From: Hyphomicrobiales bacterium
GTDB taxonomy: Bacteria; Pseudomonadota; Alphaproteobacteria; Rhizobiales; Xanthobacteraceae
Direction: 5' to 3'
Assembly: GCA_017305715.1 (NCBI GenBank)
Contig: JAFKKG010000034.1
Span: 1-64,000, forward strand
Length of the DNA stretch: 64,000 nucleotides
Each line of letters opens with the position of its first letter. Position 1 is the stretch's first letter. The notes beneath the pieces are model-generated. The model was not told where the DNA came from and ran no database searches. It was given only the letters and a program-made list of their open reading frames with translations. This document shows, one piece after another, positions 24,862-33,655 of this stretch. The position numbers and the translations under genes were made by a program.

Positions 24862-25599
24862 TTACCACTTCTCCCCGAACGGGCGAATCTCCAGCTCGAA
24901 TGTCCAGGCGCTGCGCGGCTGCTGGTAAAGCTGCCAGTAGGACGCCGCGACCGAGGCCGGCGGCATCAGCAGGTCCGGATTGTCGAGCGCTTCCTTGCCC
25001 CAGAGCTGCTCGCGGCGCTCGCGCACCCAGGCGGTGTCGACGCCGGAATCGATGATCAGATGCGCGACATGGATGTTCTTCGGCCCGAGCTCGCGCGCCA
25101 TCGATTGCGCCACCGCGCGCAGGCCGAATTTGGCGCTGGCAAAGGCGGCAAATCCGCTGCCGCCGCGCAGGCTCGCGGTGGCGCCGGTAAAGAAGATATT
25201 GCCCTTGCCGCGCGGCAGCATCAGCCGCGCCGATTCGCGGCCCGCGAGGAAGCCGGCCCAGCAGGCCATTTCCCAGACCTTTCGGAACACCCGGTCGGTG
25301 GTTTCCAGGATCGGGAAATTGACGTTGGCGCCGACGTTGAAGATGCAGACTTCCAGCGGCGCGTGCTTGTCGGCGTCGTTGAGGAAGGCGGTGACCTCGT
25401 CCTCCTTGCGCGCATCGAGCGTGCGCGCCACGATCGACCCGCCGGATGCCTCGATCTCCTTGACCAGCGGCTCCAGCTTGGCGCCGTCACGCCGCCCGGC
25501 AAACACGGTAAAGCCTTCGGCCGCGAACTTCTTCGCGATCTCGCCGCCGATGTAATCGCCGGCGCCGATCACGGCCACGGTTGCGTTGCGTTTTTGCAT
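24862..25599 (-). CDS. SDR-fold protein with a non-canonical active site
   Basis: A 245-residue classical-SDR-length protein. The coenzyme motif reads GAGDYIGGEIA (near residue 12) and the usual NNAG is NVGAN (about 88-92). The YxxxK catalytic pair is FASAK: Phe153 replaces the tyrosine while Lys157 remains, and the serine segment reads FFTGATAS. The fold is clear, but a normal SDR reductase mechanism is doubtful. Start 25599 is chosen because an SDR beta-strand follows; GGAG lies 12 bases upstream. Neighbouring genes on the same strand (PanE, HCCA isomerase) suggest small-molecule metabolism. Confidence 0.85.
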   Translation of the reverse strand: MQKRNATVAVIGAGDYIGGEIAKKFAAEGFTVFAGRRDGAKLEPLVKEIEASGGSIVARTLDARKEDEVTAFLNDADKHAPLEVCIFNVGANVNFPILETTDRVFRKVWEMACWAGFLAGRESARLMLPRGKGNIFFTGATASLRGGSGFAAFASAKFGLRAVAQSMARELGPKNIHVAHLIIDSGVDTAWVRERREQLWGKEALDNPDLLMPPASVAASYWQLYQQPRSAWTFELEIRPFGEKW

Positions 25600-25614
25600 T
25601 GTTGAGTTCTCCAC

Positions 25615-25729
25615 TTCCCTCATCCTGGGGAGCGGCGTCTTCGCCGCGTCTCGAAGGATGAATCAAGAAATCGGCCTGCATGGTTCGAGACGCCGCGCGA
25701 AATGCGCGGCTCCTCACCATGAGGGTTAC
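25615..25729. repeat. Dispersed repeat with a GTCTCGAA core
   Basis: CATCCTGGGGAGCGGCGTCT ... GTCTCGAAGGATGAA and GGTTCGAGACGCCGCGCG ... CTCACCATGAGGG form two related arms, a pattern of a common bradyrhizobial intergenic repeat. It separates the SDR gene from the isomerase gene. Confidence 0.65.
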
Positions 25730-25733
25730 GGAC

Positions 25734-26339
25734 CTACTTCCCCGTCACCATTTCCTCGACTTCGCGCAGCTGCTCCTTGCCGAAGAACATTTCCTTGCCG
25801 ACAAAGAATGTCGGCGAGCCGAACGCACCGCGCTCGACGGCGGCTTGCGTGTTCTCGATCAGCTTGGCTTTCACGTCGGCGTCCTGCGAGCGCGCCAGCA
25901 GCCTGGCGGCATCGAGGCCGGAGGCGGCCAGTGCCTTCGCGGCGACTTCCGGATCGTCCATCTTCTTCGGCTCGACCCACATGTGGTGGAACGCCGCGTC
26001 GACATATTTTTCGAACACGCCTTCCATTTGCGCCGCGACCGCGGCGCGCATCAGGTTCAGCGTGTTGACGGGGAAGAACGGATTCCAGGCGTAGGGCTTG
26101 ACGCCAAAGCGTTTGAGGAAGCGTTCGGTCTCGATCGCGTGGAACTCGCGCTTGTTCTTGACGCCGGCCAGCGTTTCGGCCGGCGATTTGTTGTTGGTGG
26201 CCTTGAAGATGCCGCCGAGCAGCACCGGGACATATTCGAATTTCGCGCCGGTGCGCTTTTCGATCGCCGGGATCGCCTCGTGGCTGAGGAAGGCGTTGGG
26301 ACTGCCGAAATCGAACAGGAATTGCGGATGTGAGCTCAC
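25734..26339 (-). CDS. 2-hydroxychromene-2-carboxylate isomerase family (DsbA-fold) protein
   Basis: A 201-residue kappa-class glutathione-transferase-like protein. The N terminus FLFDFGSPNAFLSHEA is the thioredoxin-fold start with the Ser that activates glutathione in this family. The DsbA-type helical insertion contains PFFPVNTLNLMRA, and the end has FGSPTFFVGKEMFFGKEQL with the cis-Pro loop. Known members isomerise a ring-cleavage product in naphthalene degradation, but most homologues, including this one, are of unknown substrate. No CxxC is present. Same-strand neighbour of the atypical SDR. Confidence 0.87.
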   Translation of the reverse strand: MSSHPQFLFDFGSPNAFLSHEAIPAIEKRTGAKFEYVPVLLGGIFKATNNKSPAETLAGVKNKREFHAIETERFLKRFGVKPYAWNPFFPVNTLNLMRAAVAAQMEGVFEKYVDAAFHHMWVEPKKMDDPEVAAKALAASGLDAARLLARSQDADVKAKLIENTQAAVERGAFGSPTFFVGKEMFFGKEQLREVEEMVTGK

Positions 26340-26427
26340 GGCGGTCTCCCTCGGATGATTCTTATATGATCCCTATCATTTCAATCAACCTAGCGGGTTG
26401 GACCGGCGGGATCAACCGGACTTCGCC

Positions 26428-27021
26428 TCAAGCTTCGCGCGGAAAAGCCGGAACCACCAGCCTCATGGCATGATCGCGCACATCCGCGGGCCATTCGGCG
26501 ATCAATTGTGCGAAACGTTTGGCATCGCCCGCGAACAGGGCGCGCGCGGCTTCCTCGAAATGCGGCCGGTTGCCGGCCATGGTCGACATGAAGCGATAGG
26601 CGGCCTCCTGCGCGAGACGAAGGCGGTCGCCGCCCTCGTTGTTGCGCCGGGCCTCGTCGACCAATTTCCGGATCGCGACAGAGGCACCGCCCTTCTGTTG
26701 CGCCAGCCAGTCCCAATGTCGCGGTAGCAGCGTGATCTCGCGCGCCACCACGCCGAGCTTTGGCCGGCCGGGCCCGCGTGGCGCGGCGACGGCGGTATCT
26801 TCGTCCGCCGCGGACGGTATCCGCGCCACGACATCGTCGACCGAGCCGCGGAAGTCGACCTCGACCGGGGCGCTGGTTCTGCCGTTGAAAATCAGGATCG
26901 AGGCGTCCGGTTGCCGCCCGAGCGCCTGTTTTGCAGAACGGGCGACGTCGCGCAGATCGCCTCTTCCGATGCAGCGGTCGCCCTCGAAGGCGATATAGGC
27001 GGCTTTCGGCGCGGGGTTCAT
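26428..27021 (-). CDS. DUF2239 family protein
   Basis: A 197-residue protein recognised by the central GRPKLGVVAREITLLPRHWDW and GGASVAIRKLVDEARR segments, which resemble a ribbon-helix-helix DNA-binding or clamp-like motif, and by the RPHFEEAARALFAGD segment near the end. Function unknown; annotations as a DUF2239 protein are the norm. It is divergent from a glutathione S-transferase gene, and a perfect 12-bp palindrome lies between them (27049-27060). A transcription-factor role is possible given the RHH-like part; this is inference. Confidence 0.85.
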   Translation of the reverse strand: MNPAPKAAYIAFEGDRCIGRGDLRDVARSAKQALGRQPDASILIFNGRTSAPVEVDFRGSVDDVVARIPSAADEDTAVAAPRGPGRPKLGVVAREITLLPRHWDWLAQQKGGASVAIRKLVDEARRNNEGGDRLRLAQEAAYRFMSTMAGNRPHFEEAARALFAGDAKRFAQLIAEWPADVRDHAMRLVVPAFPREA

Positions 27022-27048
27022 GGCAGTTCCTCGAATGTCGAGGGTATA

Positions 27049-27060
27049 TTACCCGGGTAA
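27049..27060. promoter_or_regulatory. Palindrome between the DUF2239 and GST genes
   Basis: TTACCCGGGTAA, a perfect 12-bp palindrome, 28 bases upstream of the DUF2239 start and 101 bases before the GST start. It could be an operator for a dimeric regulator. Confidence 0.5.
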
Positions 27061-27160
27061 ATTAGGCGTGTCAAAGCCCGGCCGCACCCCCGCCTCGAAG
27101 CCATCTCGACTTTCCCGAGCCCGGCTGGCACCAACGCGGGCCATCATCCGGGGGACGACC

Positions 27161-27826
27161 ATGCTGACGGTGCACCATCTCAACAATTCCCGCTCGCAGC
27201 GCGTGCTGTGGCTGCTCGAAGAGCTCGCCGTGCCCTACGAGATCGTGCGCTATCAGCGCCAGCCCGACATGCGGGCACCGAAGGAATTGCGCGCGATCCA
27301 CCCGCTCGGCAAGTCGCCCGTCATCACCGACCATGGCAACACCATCGCGGAGTCAGGCGCGATCGCCGAATACATCATCGCCACCTACGGCAACGGCAAG
27401 CTGATCCCGCCGCCGAACACGCCGGAGCGGCTGCGCTATACCTATTGGCTGCATTATGCGGAGGGCTCCGCGATGTCGCCGCTACTGCTGAAATTGCTGT
27501 TCACGCTGATGCCGAAGCGCGCCCCGGCCTTGCTGCGGCCCCTGGTGCGCAAGGTCTGCAATACGGCGCTGACCACACTGGTCAATCCGCAGCTCAAGCA
27601 GCACATGGATTATTGGGAAGGCGAACTGGCGAAAAGCGAATGGTTCGCCGGCGGCGAATTTACAGGCGCCGACATCCAGATGAGTTTTCCGCTCGAAGCC
27701 GCCGCGGCGCGCGGCGGGCTGGAGCAGGGACATCCCAAGGCGATGGCGTTCCTCGAACGCATCCATGCGCGCCCGGCCTATGCACGCGCGCTGGAAAAGG
27801 GCGGGCCGTATGTGGTGGGGCGATAG
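27161..27826 (+). CDS. Glutathione S-transferase
   Basis: A 221-residue soluble GST. The thioredoxin-like N domain has NNSRSQRVLWLLEELAVPYE and the glutathione-site KSPVITDHGNTIAESGAI (about residues 50-67); the helical C domain has GGEFTGADIQMSFPLEAA with the N-capping Thr-Gly-Ala-Asp motif. Bacterial members conjugate glutathione to electrophiles or peroxides. Ser11 in the N-terminal NNSRS is the likely activating residue. Start 27161 has GGGGGACG upstream; an in-frame extension to 27020 lies across the upstream palindrome and is rejected. Confidence 0.92.
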   Translation: MLTVHHLNNSRSQRVLWLLEELAVPYEIVRYQRQPDMRAPKELRAIHPLGKSPVITDHGNTIAESGAIAEYIIATYGNGKLIPPPNTPERLRYTYWLHYAEGSAMSPLLLKLLFTLMPKRAPALLRPLVRKVCNTALTTLVNPQLKQHMDYWEGELAKSEWFAGGEFTGADIQMSFPLEAAAARGGLEQGHPKAMAFLERIHARPAYARALEKGGPYVVGR

Positions 27827-27831
27827 TCTTC

Positions 27832-27914
27832 CGTCATTGCGAGCGAAGCGAAGCAATCCATAGTGCGGCAAAGGAAGTGTGGATTGCTTCGTCGCTACGC
27901 TCCTCGCGATGACG
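27832..27914. repeat. Dispersed GTCATTGCGAGCGAAGCG-type repeat
   Basis: Left arm CGTCATTGCGAGCGAAGCGA and right arm GTCGCTACGCTCCTCGCGAT with AGCAATCCA/TGGATTGCT inside. This is a very common intergenic inverted repeat in bradyrhizobial and related genomes. Confidence 0.85.
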
Positions 27915-27916
27915 AC

Positions 27917-29296
27917 TCAAGGCGCCACCGCCGCAATCACTTCCTTCACCAATCGCCCGAGCCCCCTGATATCGCCGGTCGGATCGACGCTGTCGCCGAG
28001 GCGCACGATGACGAGACGCTGCGACGGCATGATCACGATGCGCTGGCCGAGATCGCCTGAGGCAAAGAACGCATCGCGGGGGATGCCGAGCCGCACGCGG
28101 CCCTTGGCGCGTTCGTGTTCGCTGCGGTTGGTCCAGAACCCTGCGCCATAGTCGCTGTCGAGCGTGGCCGCGGCGGAAAAATCCACCCAGTCCTCATGCA
28201 GCAGGCGTTTGCCGCCGACGATGCCGTCATTGAGATAGAGCAGTCCGAACCGCGCCCAGTCGCGTGCGCTCGCCAGCATGTAGGTGGAGCCCTGCAGCGT
28301 GCCTGACGCGTCGAATTCGAGCGTGACGCTCTGCATGCCGAGCGGGTTGAACAATTCGCGCCAGGCAAATGCCAGGCTCTGCTCCGGCCCGCCGGTGGCA
28401 TCGCGGATGATCCGCGCCAATAGCTGCGTGGTCGGACTGGAATAGGCCCAGCGCGTGCCCGGCGGCGCGATTACGTCAGCGTTGACCACCGAGCCCGCCA
28501 TGTCGTCACGCAGATAGATCATCTGGCTGGAGGGATCGAAGCCGCTGTTGGTTTCATCGAGCGCGAGGCCCGTGGTCATGCGCAGCAGATGCTCGACCTC
28601 GATCTCGCGCCTAAGATCGCCGCGCCATTCCGCTATCGGGGCCGGCATCGAAGGCGTGACGAGGCCCTGCTGGGTCAGGATCCCGATCAGGGCATTGACC
28701 ACCGATTTGGTCATGGAAAAGCCGAGCAGCGGGGTATTGACGCCAATACCGGCGGCATAGCGTTCGGCGATCACCTTGCCGTCATGCACGATGACAACGG
28801 CCTTGGTGCGGCGGAACGGCGGCTCGGCCGGCTCCTCGAAGGCATGATCGAGCGCGGCTTGCAGCGCCGGGTTGGACGGCGCGACGACATCGGGGCCGGC
28901 GATTTCCTCCAGCAATGGCGGCGTCTTCGGCACTCTCAGCGCATCGATGTCGCTCTTGGGGACATAGGGCTCTCTGCCGTGTTTCAGGACGCAGCCGAAC
29001 CCCTCGTGGAACAAGGCCCGGCTGCCGAACAAGCCCGCCATCGACGCGTCGACCGTCCGCGCGGTGCGATCGACCTGGAACAGGAGCAGCCGGCGCAAGC
29101 GGCGCAGGCCGTCGCGCTCGATGGTTTCCGAAAACACGGTTTGCGGATCCAATCCCGAGACGAACGTCTTGGAGCAGACATTATGCGCGACCACGCCGGT
29201 GGCGACGCGAATGGCGCGGTCGGGACGGTAGACGATGGCCGCTGCCGCCGACGCAGTCAGCAGCAATCCGACAGCGGTCCAACCTCGCCAGCCCAC
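27917..29296 (-). CDS. Class C beta-lactamase-related serine hydrolase
   Basis: A 459-residue protein with one N-terminal membrane or signal segment (about residues 5-22). The beta-lactamase domain (about 160-455) has the nucleophile motif SMTK (Ser194, Lys197) in GFSMTKSVV and the YSS motif in RWAYSSPTT. The similarity is closer to 6-aminohexanoate-dimer hydrolase or esterase-type members than to AmpC, so it is unlikely to be a true beta-lactamase. The ~130-residue N-terminal part is extra. Substrate unknown. It ends just 3 bases from a repeat element. Confidence 0.87.
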   Translation of the reverse strand: MGWRGWTAVGLLLTASAAAAIVYRPDRAIRVATGVVAHNVCSKTFVSGLDPQTVFSETIERDGLRRLRRLLLFQVDRTARTVDASMAGLFGSRALFHEGFGCVLKHGREPYVPKSDIDALRVPKTPPLLEEIAGPDVVAPSNPALQAALDHAFEEPAEPPFRRTKAVVIVHDGKVIAERYAAGIGVNTPLLGFSMTKSVVNALIGILTQQGLVTPSMPAPIAEWRGDLRREIEVEHLLRMTTGLALDETNSGFDPSSQMIYLRDDMAGSVVNADVIAPPGTRWAYSSPTTQLLARIIRDATGGPEQSLAFAWRELFNPLGMQSVTLEFDASGTLQGSTYMLASARDWARFGLLYLNDGIVGGKRLLHEDWVDFSAAATLDSDYGAGFWTNRSEHERAKGRVRLGIPRDAFFASGDLGQRIVIMPSQRLVIVRLGDSVDPTGDIRGLGRLVKEVIAAVAP

Positions 29297-29327
29297 GCGC
29301 TCCTCCGCTGCCGGTCGGTTTCTGGCG

Positions 29328-30218
29328 CTACGGCTTTGCAGCGGCTACCGACGGCAGCGCCTGCACGGTGACGCCGGGCGGTGGGACGTCGTCATCGGGC
29401 ACGAAGAAGTCCGACATCAGGGCAACCGATTTATCGACGCGGTAGGGCTCGAAATCCCTGACACCGCTGGCATAGAGCACCTTGTCGTCGATGCAGAACT
29501 GGCCGGTGAATTCGCGGGACGGTTTTGTGAAGATGACGTAGGCCGCATCGCCCATGATCTCCGGCGTGCGGCTGGCGCGCATCATGGCGTCGCCGCCGAG
29601 CAGATTGCCGACCGCGGCGGTCGCGATCGTGGTGCGCGGCCACAGCGCGTTGACCGCGACGCCGGCGGATTTCAATTCGCCTGACAGGCCGAGCACGCAC
29701 ATGCTCATGCCGAATTTGGCCATCGTATAGGCGGTGGAATGCTCGAACCATTTGGTCTTCATGTCGAGCGGCGGCGACAGCATCAGGATATGCGGGTTGG
29801 CTGATTTCTTCAGGTGCGGAATGCAATATTTCGACACCAGGAAAGTGCCTCGCGTGTTGATGCCCATCATCAGGTCGAACCGCTTCATGTCGGTCATCTG
29901 CGAATTGGTCAGGCTGATGGCGCTGGCATTGTTGACGCAGATGTCGATGCCGCCGAATTCGGCCACGGTTGTTTCGATGGCCGCGATCACCTGCGCTTCG
30001 TCCCTGATGTCGCACAGCACCGGCAGCGCCTTGCCGCCCGCGGCGCGCACCTCGTCGGCGGCGGTGTAGATGGTGCCCTTGAGTTTCGGATGCGGCTCCG
30101 CGGTCTTGGCGGCGATCGCCACATTGGCGCCGTCACGCGCGGCGCGCAGCGCAATCGCAAGCCCAATGCCGCGGCTGCCGCCGGAGACGAACAGCGTCTT
30201 GCCTTTGAGGGATGTCAT
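29328..30218 (-). CDS. SDR family oxidoreductase, HSDL2-like
   Basis: A 296-residue SDR. It carries SGGSRGIGLAIALRAARDGANV for NADP binding, NNASAIS, and the catalytic YTMAK. The start resembles human HSDL2 (LKGKTLFVSGGSRGIGLAIAL... AAKTAEPHPKLKGTIYTAA) and the length fits an HSDL2 catalytic domain without the SCP2 tail. HSDL2-type proteins are implicated in fatty-acid or steroid metabolism, with no agreed substrate. Same-strand neighbour of the serine hydrolase, 31 bases apart, so perhaps cotranscribed. Confidence 0.88.
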   Translation of the reverse strand: MTSLKGKTLFVSGGSRGIGLAIALRAARDGANVAIAAKTAEPHPKLKGTIYTAADEVRAAGGKALPVLCDIRDEAQVIAAIETTVAEFGGIDICVNNASAISLTNSQMTDMKRFDLMMGINTRGTFLVSKYCIPHLKKSANPHILMLSPPLDMKTKWFEHSTAYTMAKFGMSMCVLGLSGELKSAGVAVNALWPRTTIATAAVGNLLGGDAMMRASRTPEIMGDAAYVIFTKPSREFTGQFCIDDKVLYASGVRDFEPYRVDKSVALMSDFFVPDDDVPPPGVTVQALPSVAAAKP

Positions 30219-30289
30219 GAGGGGGGCTCCAGGTTAGGGGCGCAGAGTTAGGGACGCGCAAAAAGTTAGGGACGCGCAGCTAGATGGGC

Positions 30290-30314
30290 TCCCTCCCCCG
30301 GAAAGGGGGAGGGA
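30290..30314. terminator. GC-rich hairpin between ggt and the SDR gene
   Basis: TCCCTCCCCC / GGGGGAGGGA, a perfect 10-bp stem with a 5-base loop. It lies downstream of ggt on the minus strand (52 bases past the stop codon reading leftwards is not applicable, since ggt ends at 30367), so it is positioned to end the ggt transcript. No T-run follows, so it may instead be part of a repeat. A near-direct repeat GTTAGGGACGCGCA occurs twice just beside it. Confidence 0.4.
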
Positions 30315-30366
30315 ACAGACCGAGCAAGGCTACGCTGATGCGCTGATCACGCAATGGCTTTGACGT

Positions 30367-32115
30367 TCACTGCCCCGCCGCTTCCGCCCCGCGCGTGCGC
30401 GGGTCGGGAGCGCCGAGCAGGCCGTTCGCCGTCACGGCGATCGAATTGGCCGAGGTCTGGCCGAGCGGTTCGAGCACCTCATGGCCCTTGGCTTTCAGGG
30501 CATCGAGCGTTGCTTGCGGAAACCCGCGTTCGACGCGCACGGCATCGGGCATCCATTGGTGATGCACGCGCGGTGCGGCGACCGCGGCGGCGACATCCAT
30601 GTTGTAGTCGAGCACGTTGACGACGATCTGGAGCACCGCCGAAATGATGCGGCTGCCGCCGGGGGTACCCGTCACCAATACGGGCTTGCCGTCCTTCAGC
30701 ACGATGGTCGGCGACATCGACGACAAGGGGCGCTTGCCGGGGCCGGGCAGGTTGGCTTCGAAGCCGACCAGCCCGAAGGCGTTGGAAGCGCCCGGCGCTG
30801 CGGTGAAATCGTCGAGTTCGTTGTTGAGCAGCACGCCGGTGCCTTCGGCGACGAGGCCGACGCCATAGGGGAAGTTCAGCGTGTAGGTGTTGCTGACCGC
30901 GTTGCCTTTGGCGTCGACCACTGAATAATGCGTGGTGTTGCTGCCTTCGCGTTGCGGAGCAATTTTCAGCGCATCGGCCGAGGGCGTCGCGCGATCGGGA
31001 TCGATGCTGGCGCGTTGCCTTGCGGCATAATCCTTGGCGAGCAGGATTTGCGTCGGCGCGTTGACAAAATCGGGATCTCCGAGATAGCGCGCGCGGTCGG
31101 CATAGGCGCGGCGCATCGCCTCGATGATGACATGCAGCGATGCCGGCGAGCCCTGCTTCATGTCGGACAGCGGAAAGCCTTCGAGGATGTTCAGCGTCTC
31201 CAGCAGCACGGTGCCGCCGGACGACGGCAGCGGCATCGAGACGATGTCATAGCCCCGATAATTGCCGCGCACCGGCGCGCGGATCAGCGCCTGATATGAT
31301 TTCAGATCGTCCGGCGTCATGATGCCGCCGGCGCTGCTGACGGCTTTTGCAAGTTTTTCCGCGACCGGCCCTTCATAAAAACCGCGCGGGCCCCGTTCGG
31401 CGATCGTGGTCAGCGTGGCCGCGAGATCCGGCTGGATCAGCCGGTCGCCGTCCCGCAATGGCGCGCCGTCGACCCGGGAAAACGATTTGACGGAATTCGG
31501 CCAGCGCTCCATGCGGCGGTACATGTCGGACAATGTGTCGGCCATGTCGTCGGCGACGATAAAACCATCGCGCGCCAACTCGATTGCCGGCTGGATGATC
31601 TGCGGAAGCGTGAACTTGCCGGAGCCGTATTTTTCCAGCGCCAGTGCCAATCCCGCCACCGTGCCGGGCACACCGATGCCGAGTGCGGAATTGCGCGACT
31701 TGTCGGTGTCGGGCTTGCCGTCGGCGCCGAGATACATGTCGCGCGTGGCGGCTTGCGGCGCGGTCTCGCGGTAATCGATCGCGACGTCTTCATTGCGCTC
31801 GGCGGAATGGATCACCATGAAGCCGCCGCCGCCGATATTTCCGGCGCGCGGATAGGTCACCGCCAGCGCAAAGCCGGTCGCGACCGCGGCATCGATCGCA
31901 TTGCCGCCCTGTCGCAGGATGTCGGCGCCGACGCGGGCCGCAAGTTTCTCCTGTGCCACCACCATGCCGTGTTCGGCGGCAACCGCACGAACGGTCGACA
32001 GGTCCGGCGGCGTATAGACCCGGCGCTGTTCCTGTGCGATGGCGGTCGCGCCGGACGCAACGATGAGCGTGATGGTGACGAGCGCGCTACGCCATCTATC
32101 CATGCTGAAAACCAT
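30367..32115 (-). CDS. ggt: Gamma-glutamyltransferase
   Basis: A 582-residue periplasmic proenzyme that hydrolyses or transfers the gamma-glutamyl group of glutathione. A signal peptide (to about residue 27) precedes a heterodimer-type protein; autoprocessing would occur at the Thr in NTTHYSVVDAKGNAVS (about residue 397), which becomes the catalytic nucleophile. GGGGFMVIHS, SPTIVLKDGKPVLVTGTPGG and QIVVNVLDYNMD are further family segments. Length typical. The start at 32115 has GGCGGA nearby. Divergent from the MFS gene at 32245. Confidence 0.94.
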   Translation of the reverse strand: MVFSMDRWRSALVTITLIVASGATAIAQEQRRVYTPPDLSTVRAVAAEHGMVVAQEKLAARVGADILRQGGNAIDAAVATGFALAVTYPRAGNIGGGGFMVIHSAERNEDVAIDYRETAPQAATRDMYLGADGKPDTDKSRNSALGIGVPGTVAGLALALEKYGSGKFTLPQIIQPAIELARDGFIVADDMADTLSDMYRRMERWPNSVKSFSRVDGAPLRDGDRLIQPDLAATLTTIAERGPRGFYEGPVAEKLAKAVSSAGGIMTPDDLKSYQALIRAPVRGNYRGYDIVSMPLPSSGGTVLLETLNILEGFPLSDMKQGSPASLHVIIEAMRRAYADRARYLGDPDFVNAPTQILLAKDYAARQRASIDPDRATPSADALKIAPQREGSNTTHYSVVDAKGNAVSNTYTLNFPYGVGLVAEGTGVLLNNELDDFTAAPGASNAFGLVGFEANLPGPGKRPLSSMSPTIVLKDGKPVLVTGTPGGSRIISAVLQIVVNVLDYNMDVAAAVAAPRVHHQWMPDAVRVERGFPQATLDALKAKGHEVLEPLGQTSANSIAVTANGLLGAPDPRTRGAEAAGQ

Positions 32116-32244
32116 CTAAAATCCGCCGCAGTTGGAGCCGGAGTAGTGTGTTGCAATAGCACATGCATCGGCGCCGCATGCTATATGGGTTTGGATTCGA
32201 CGGGCAAAACGCCTTGTCGTGATCGACGAAGGAAATTTTCGGGT

Positions 32245-33651
32245 ATGACGGTGATTGCATCTGCCGCGTCTGGCGCTGATATCCCCATCCACTACCCGCC
32301 ACGGTCCGCCGTCGTCAGCTGGATTTTCTTCGATTGGGCCGCCCAGCCATATTTCACGCTGATCACCACCTTCGTATTTGCACCGTATTTTGCAAGCTTC
32401 GTGGCGCCGGATCCGGCGGCCGGGCAGGCGTTGTGGGGCTTTGCCACGGCGGCCGCGGGCCTGATGATCGCGCTGATGTCGCCGATATTGGGCGCGATCG
32501 CCGACGCCTCGGGCCGTCGCAAGCCTTGGATCGCGGGATTCGGCGTGCTGCTGGTGATCGGCTCCAGCCTGATGTGGTTCGGAAAGCCCGGCGATCCCAG
32601 CATCATTCCGACTCTATTGCTCAGTTACGCGATCGCCAGCGTCGGCGTCGAATTCGCCACCGTCTTCAACAACGCGATGATGCCGACCCTGGTGCCGCCG
32701 CACCGGATCGGGCGGCTGTCCGGCACCGGCTGGGCCACCGGCTATGTGGGCGGTATCGTCAGCCTGGTCCTGGTGCTCGGTTTTCTCGCCGCCAACCCGG
32801 AGACCGGACGTACGCTGTTCGGCTTCATGCCGCTGTTCGGCCTCGATCCGGTGACGCATGAAGGCGATCGCATCACCGGTCCGCTGACGGCGATCTGGTT
32901 CATCCTGTTCACGCTGCCGATGTTTTTGCTGACGCCGGACTATCCGGCCAAACTGCCGGTGCGCGCGGCGCTGCGCGAAGGACTGACGGAGCTCAAGCAG
33001 ACGCTCAGCCAACTGCCGAAACAGAAATCGCTGGCGACGTTCCTGCTCGCCAACATGATCTATACCGATGGGCTGATCTCGCTGTTTTCGTTTGGCGGCA
33101 TCTACGCAGCCGGCACGTTCGGCTGGCACACGATCCAGATCGGCACTTTCGGGATCGTGGCGGCGATCGCCGGGGTGTTCGGGGCGTGGTTTGGCGGCGT
33201 GCTCGACGACCGGATCGGGCCGAAGCGGGTTATCGCGGCCAGCATGCTGGTGCTGCTGCTGGCGCTCGCCGCGATTTTGCTGGTCGACAGGGATTCCATC
33301 CTGTTCGTGAAGGTGGCGCCGCCGGTGCCCGGCGGGCCGCTGTTCGCGGGCGCGGCCGAACGCGCCTATCTCGTGCTGGGCTGCCTGATTGGCGCCGCCG
33401 GGGGTCCCTTGCAGGCAGCCTCGCGCACCATGCTGATCCGCCTCGCGCCGAAAGATCGCATCGCGCAATGCTTTGGCCTGTTCGCGCTGACCGGCAAGGT
33501 GACGTCGTTCGTCGGGCCGTTGTTGATCGGCGTGGTGACGGCGGTGACCGCGAGCCAGAAGGCCGGCATGGCGCTGCTGGTGGTGTTTTTTATCGCAGGC
33601 CTGGTGTTGCTGTCGCGGGTGAGGGAAGTGAGGTCGGCTACGATCGGGTAG
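32245..33651 (+). CDS. MFS transporter, UMF1/Atg22-like family
   Basis: A 468-residue protein with about twelve membrane helices. The opening SWIFFDWAAQPYFTLI matches the UMF1 (unknown major facilitator 1) family, related to yeast Atg22 vacuolar amino-acid effluxers, and the MFS loop LGAIADASGRRKPW is present. Substrate unknown; amino acids are a possibility by homology to Atg22. The frame is open to 31753 but the start at 32245 (AAGGAAA upstream) begins the family sequence. A small secreted protein gene follows after 4 bases. Confidence 0.9.
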   Translation: MTVIASAASGADIPIHYPPRSAVVSWIFFDWAAQPYFTLITTFVFAPYFASFVAPDPAAGQALWGFATAAAGLMIALMSPILGAIADASGRRKPWIAGFGVLLVIGSSLMWFGKPGDPSIIPTLLLSYAIASVGVEFATVFNNAMMPTLVPPHRIGRLSGTGWATGYVGGIVSLVLVLGFLAANPETGRTLFGFMPLFGLDPVTHEGDRITGPLTAIWFILFTLPMFLLTPDYPAKLPVRAALREGLTELKQTLSQLPKQKSLATFLLANMIYTDGLISLFSFGGIYAAGTFGWHTIQIGTFGIVAAIAGVFGAWFGGVLDDRIGPKRVIAASMLVLLLALAAILLVDRDSILFVKVAPPVPGGPLFAGAAERAYLVLGCLIGAAGGPLQAASRTMLIRLAPKDRIAQCFGLFALTGKVTSFVGPLLIGVVTAVTASQKAGMALLVVFFIAGLVLLSRVREVRSATIG

Positions 33652-33655
33652 GACA

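Noticed and set aside
27832-27914. Possible CRISPR-like or rho-independent terminator structure after the GST gene
   Set aside because: A single inverted pair without repeats and spacers; it matches a common dispersed repeat.
27917-29296. Beta-lactamase resistance gene
   Set aside because: The SxxK and YSS motifs are shared by esterases and peptide hydrolases, and the overall pattern is closer to those; antibiotic resistance is not supported.
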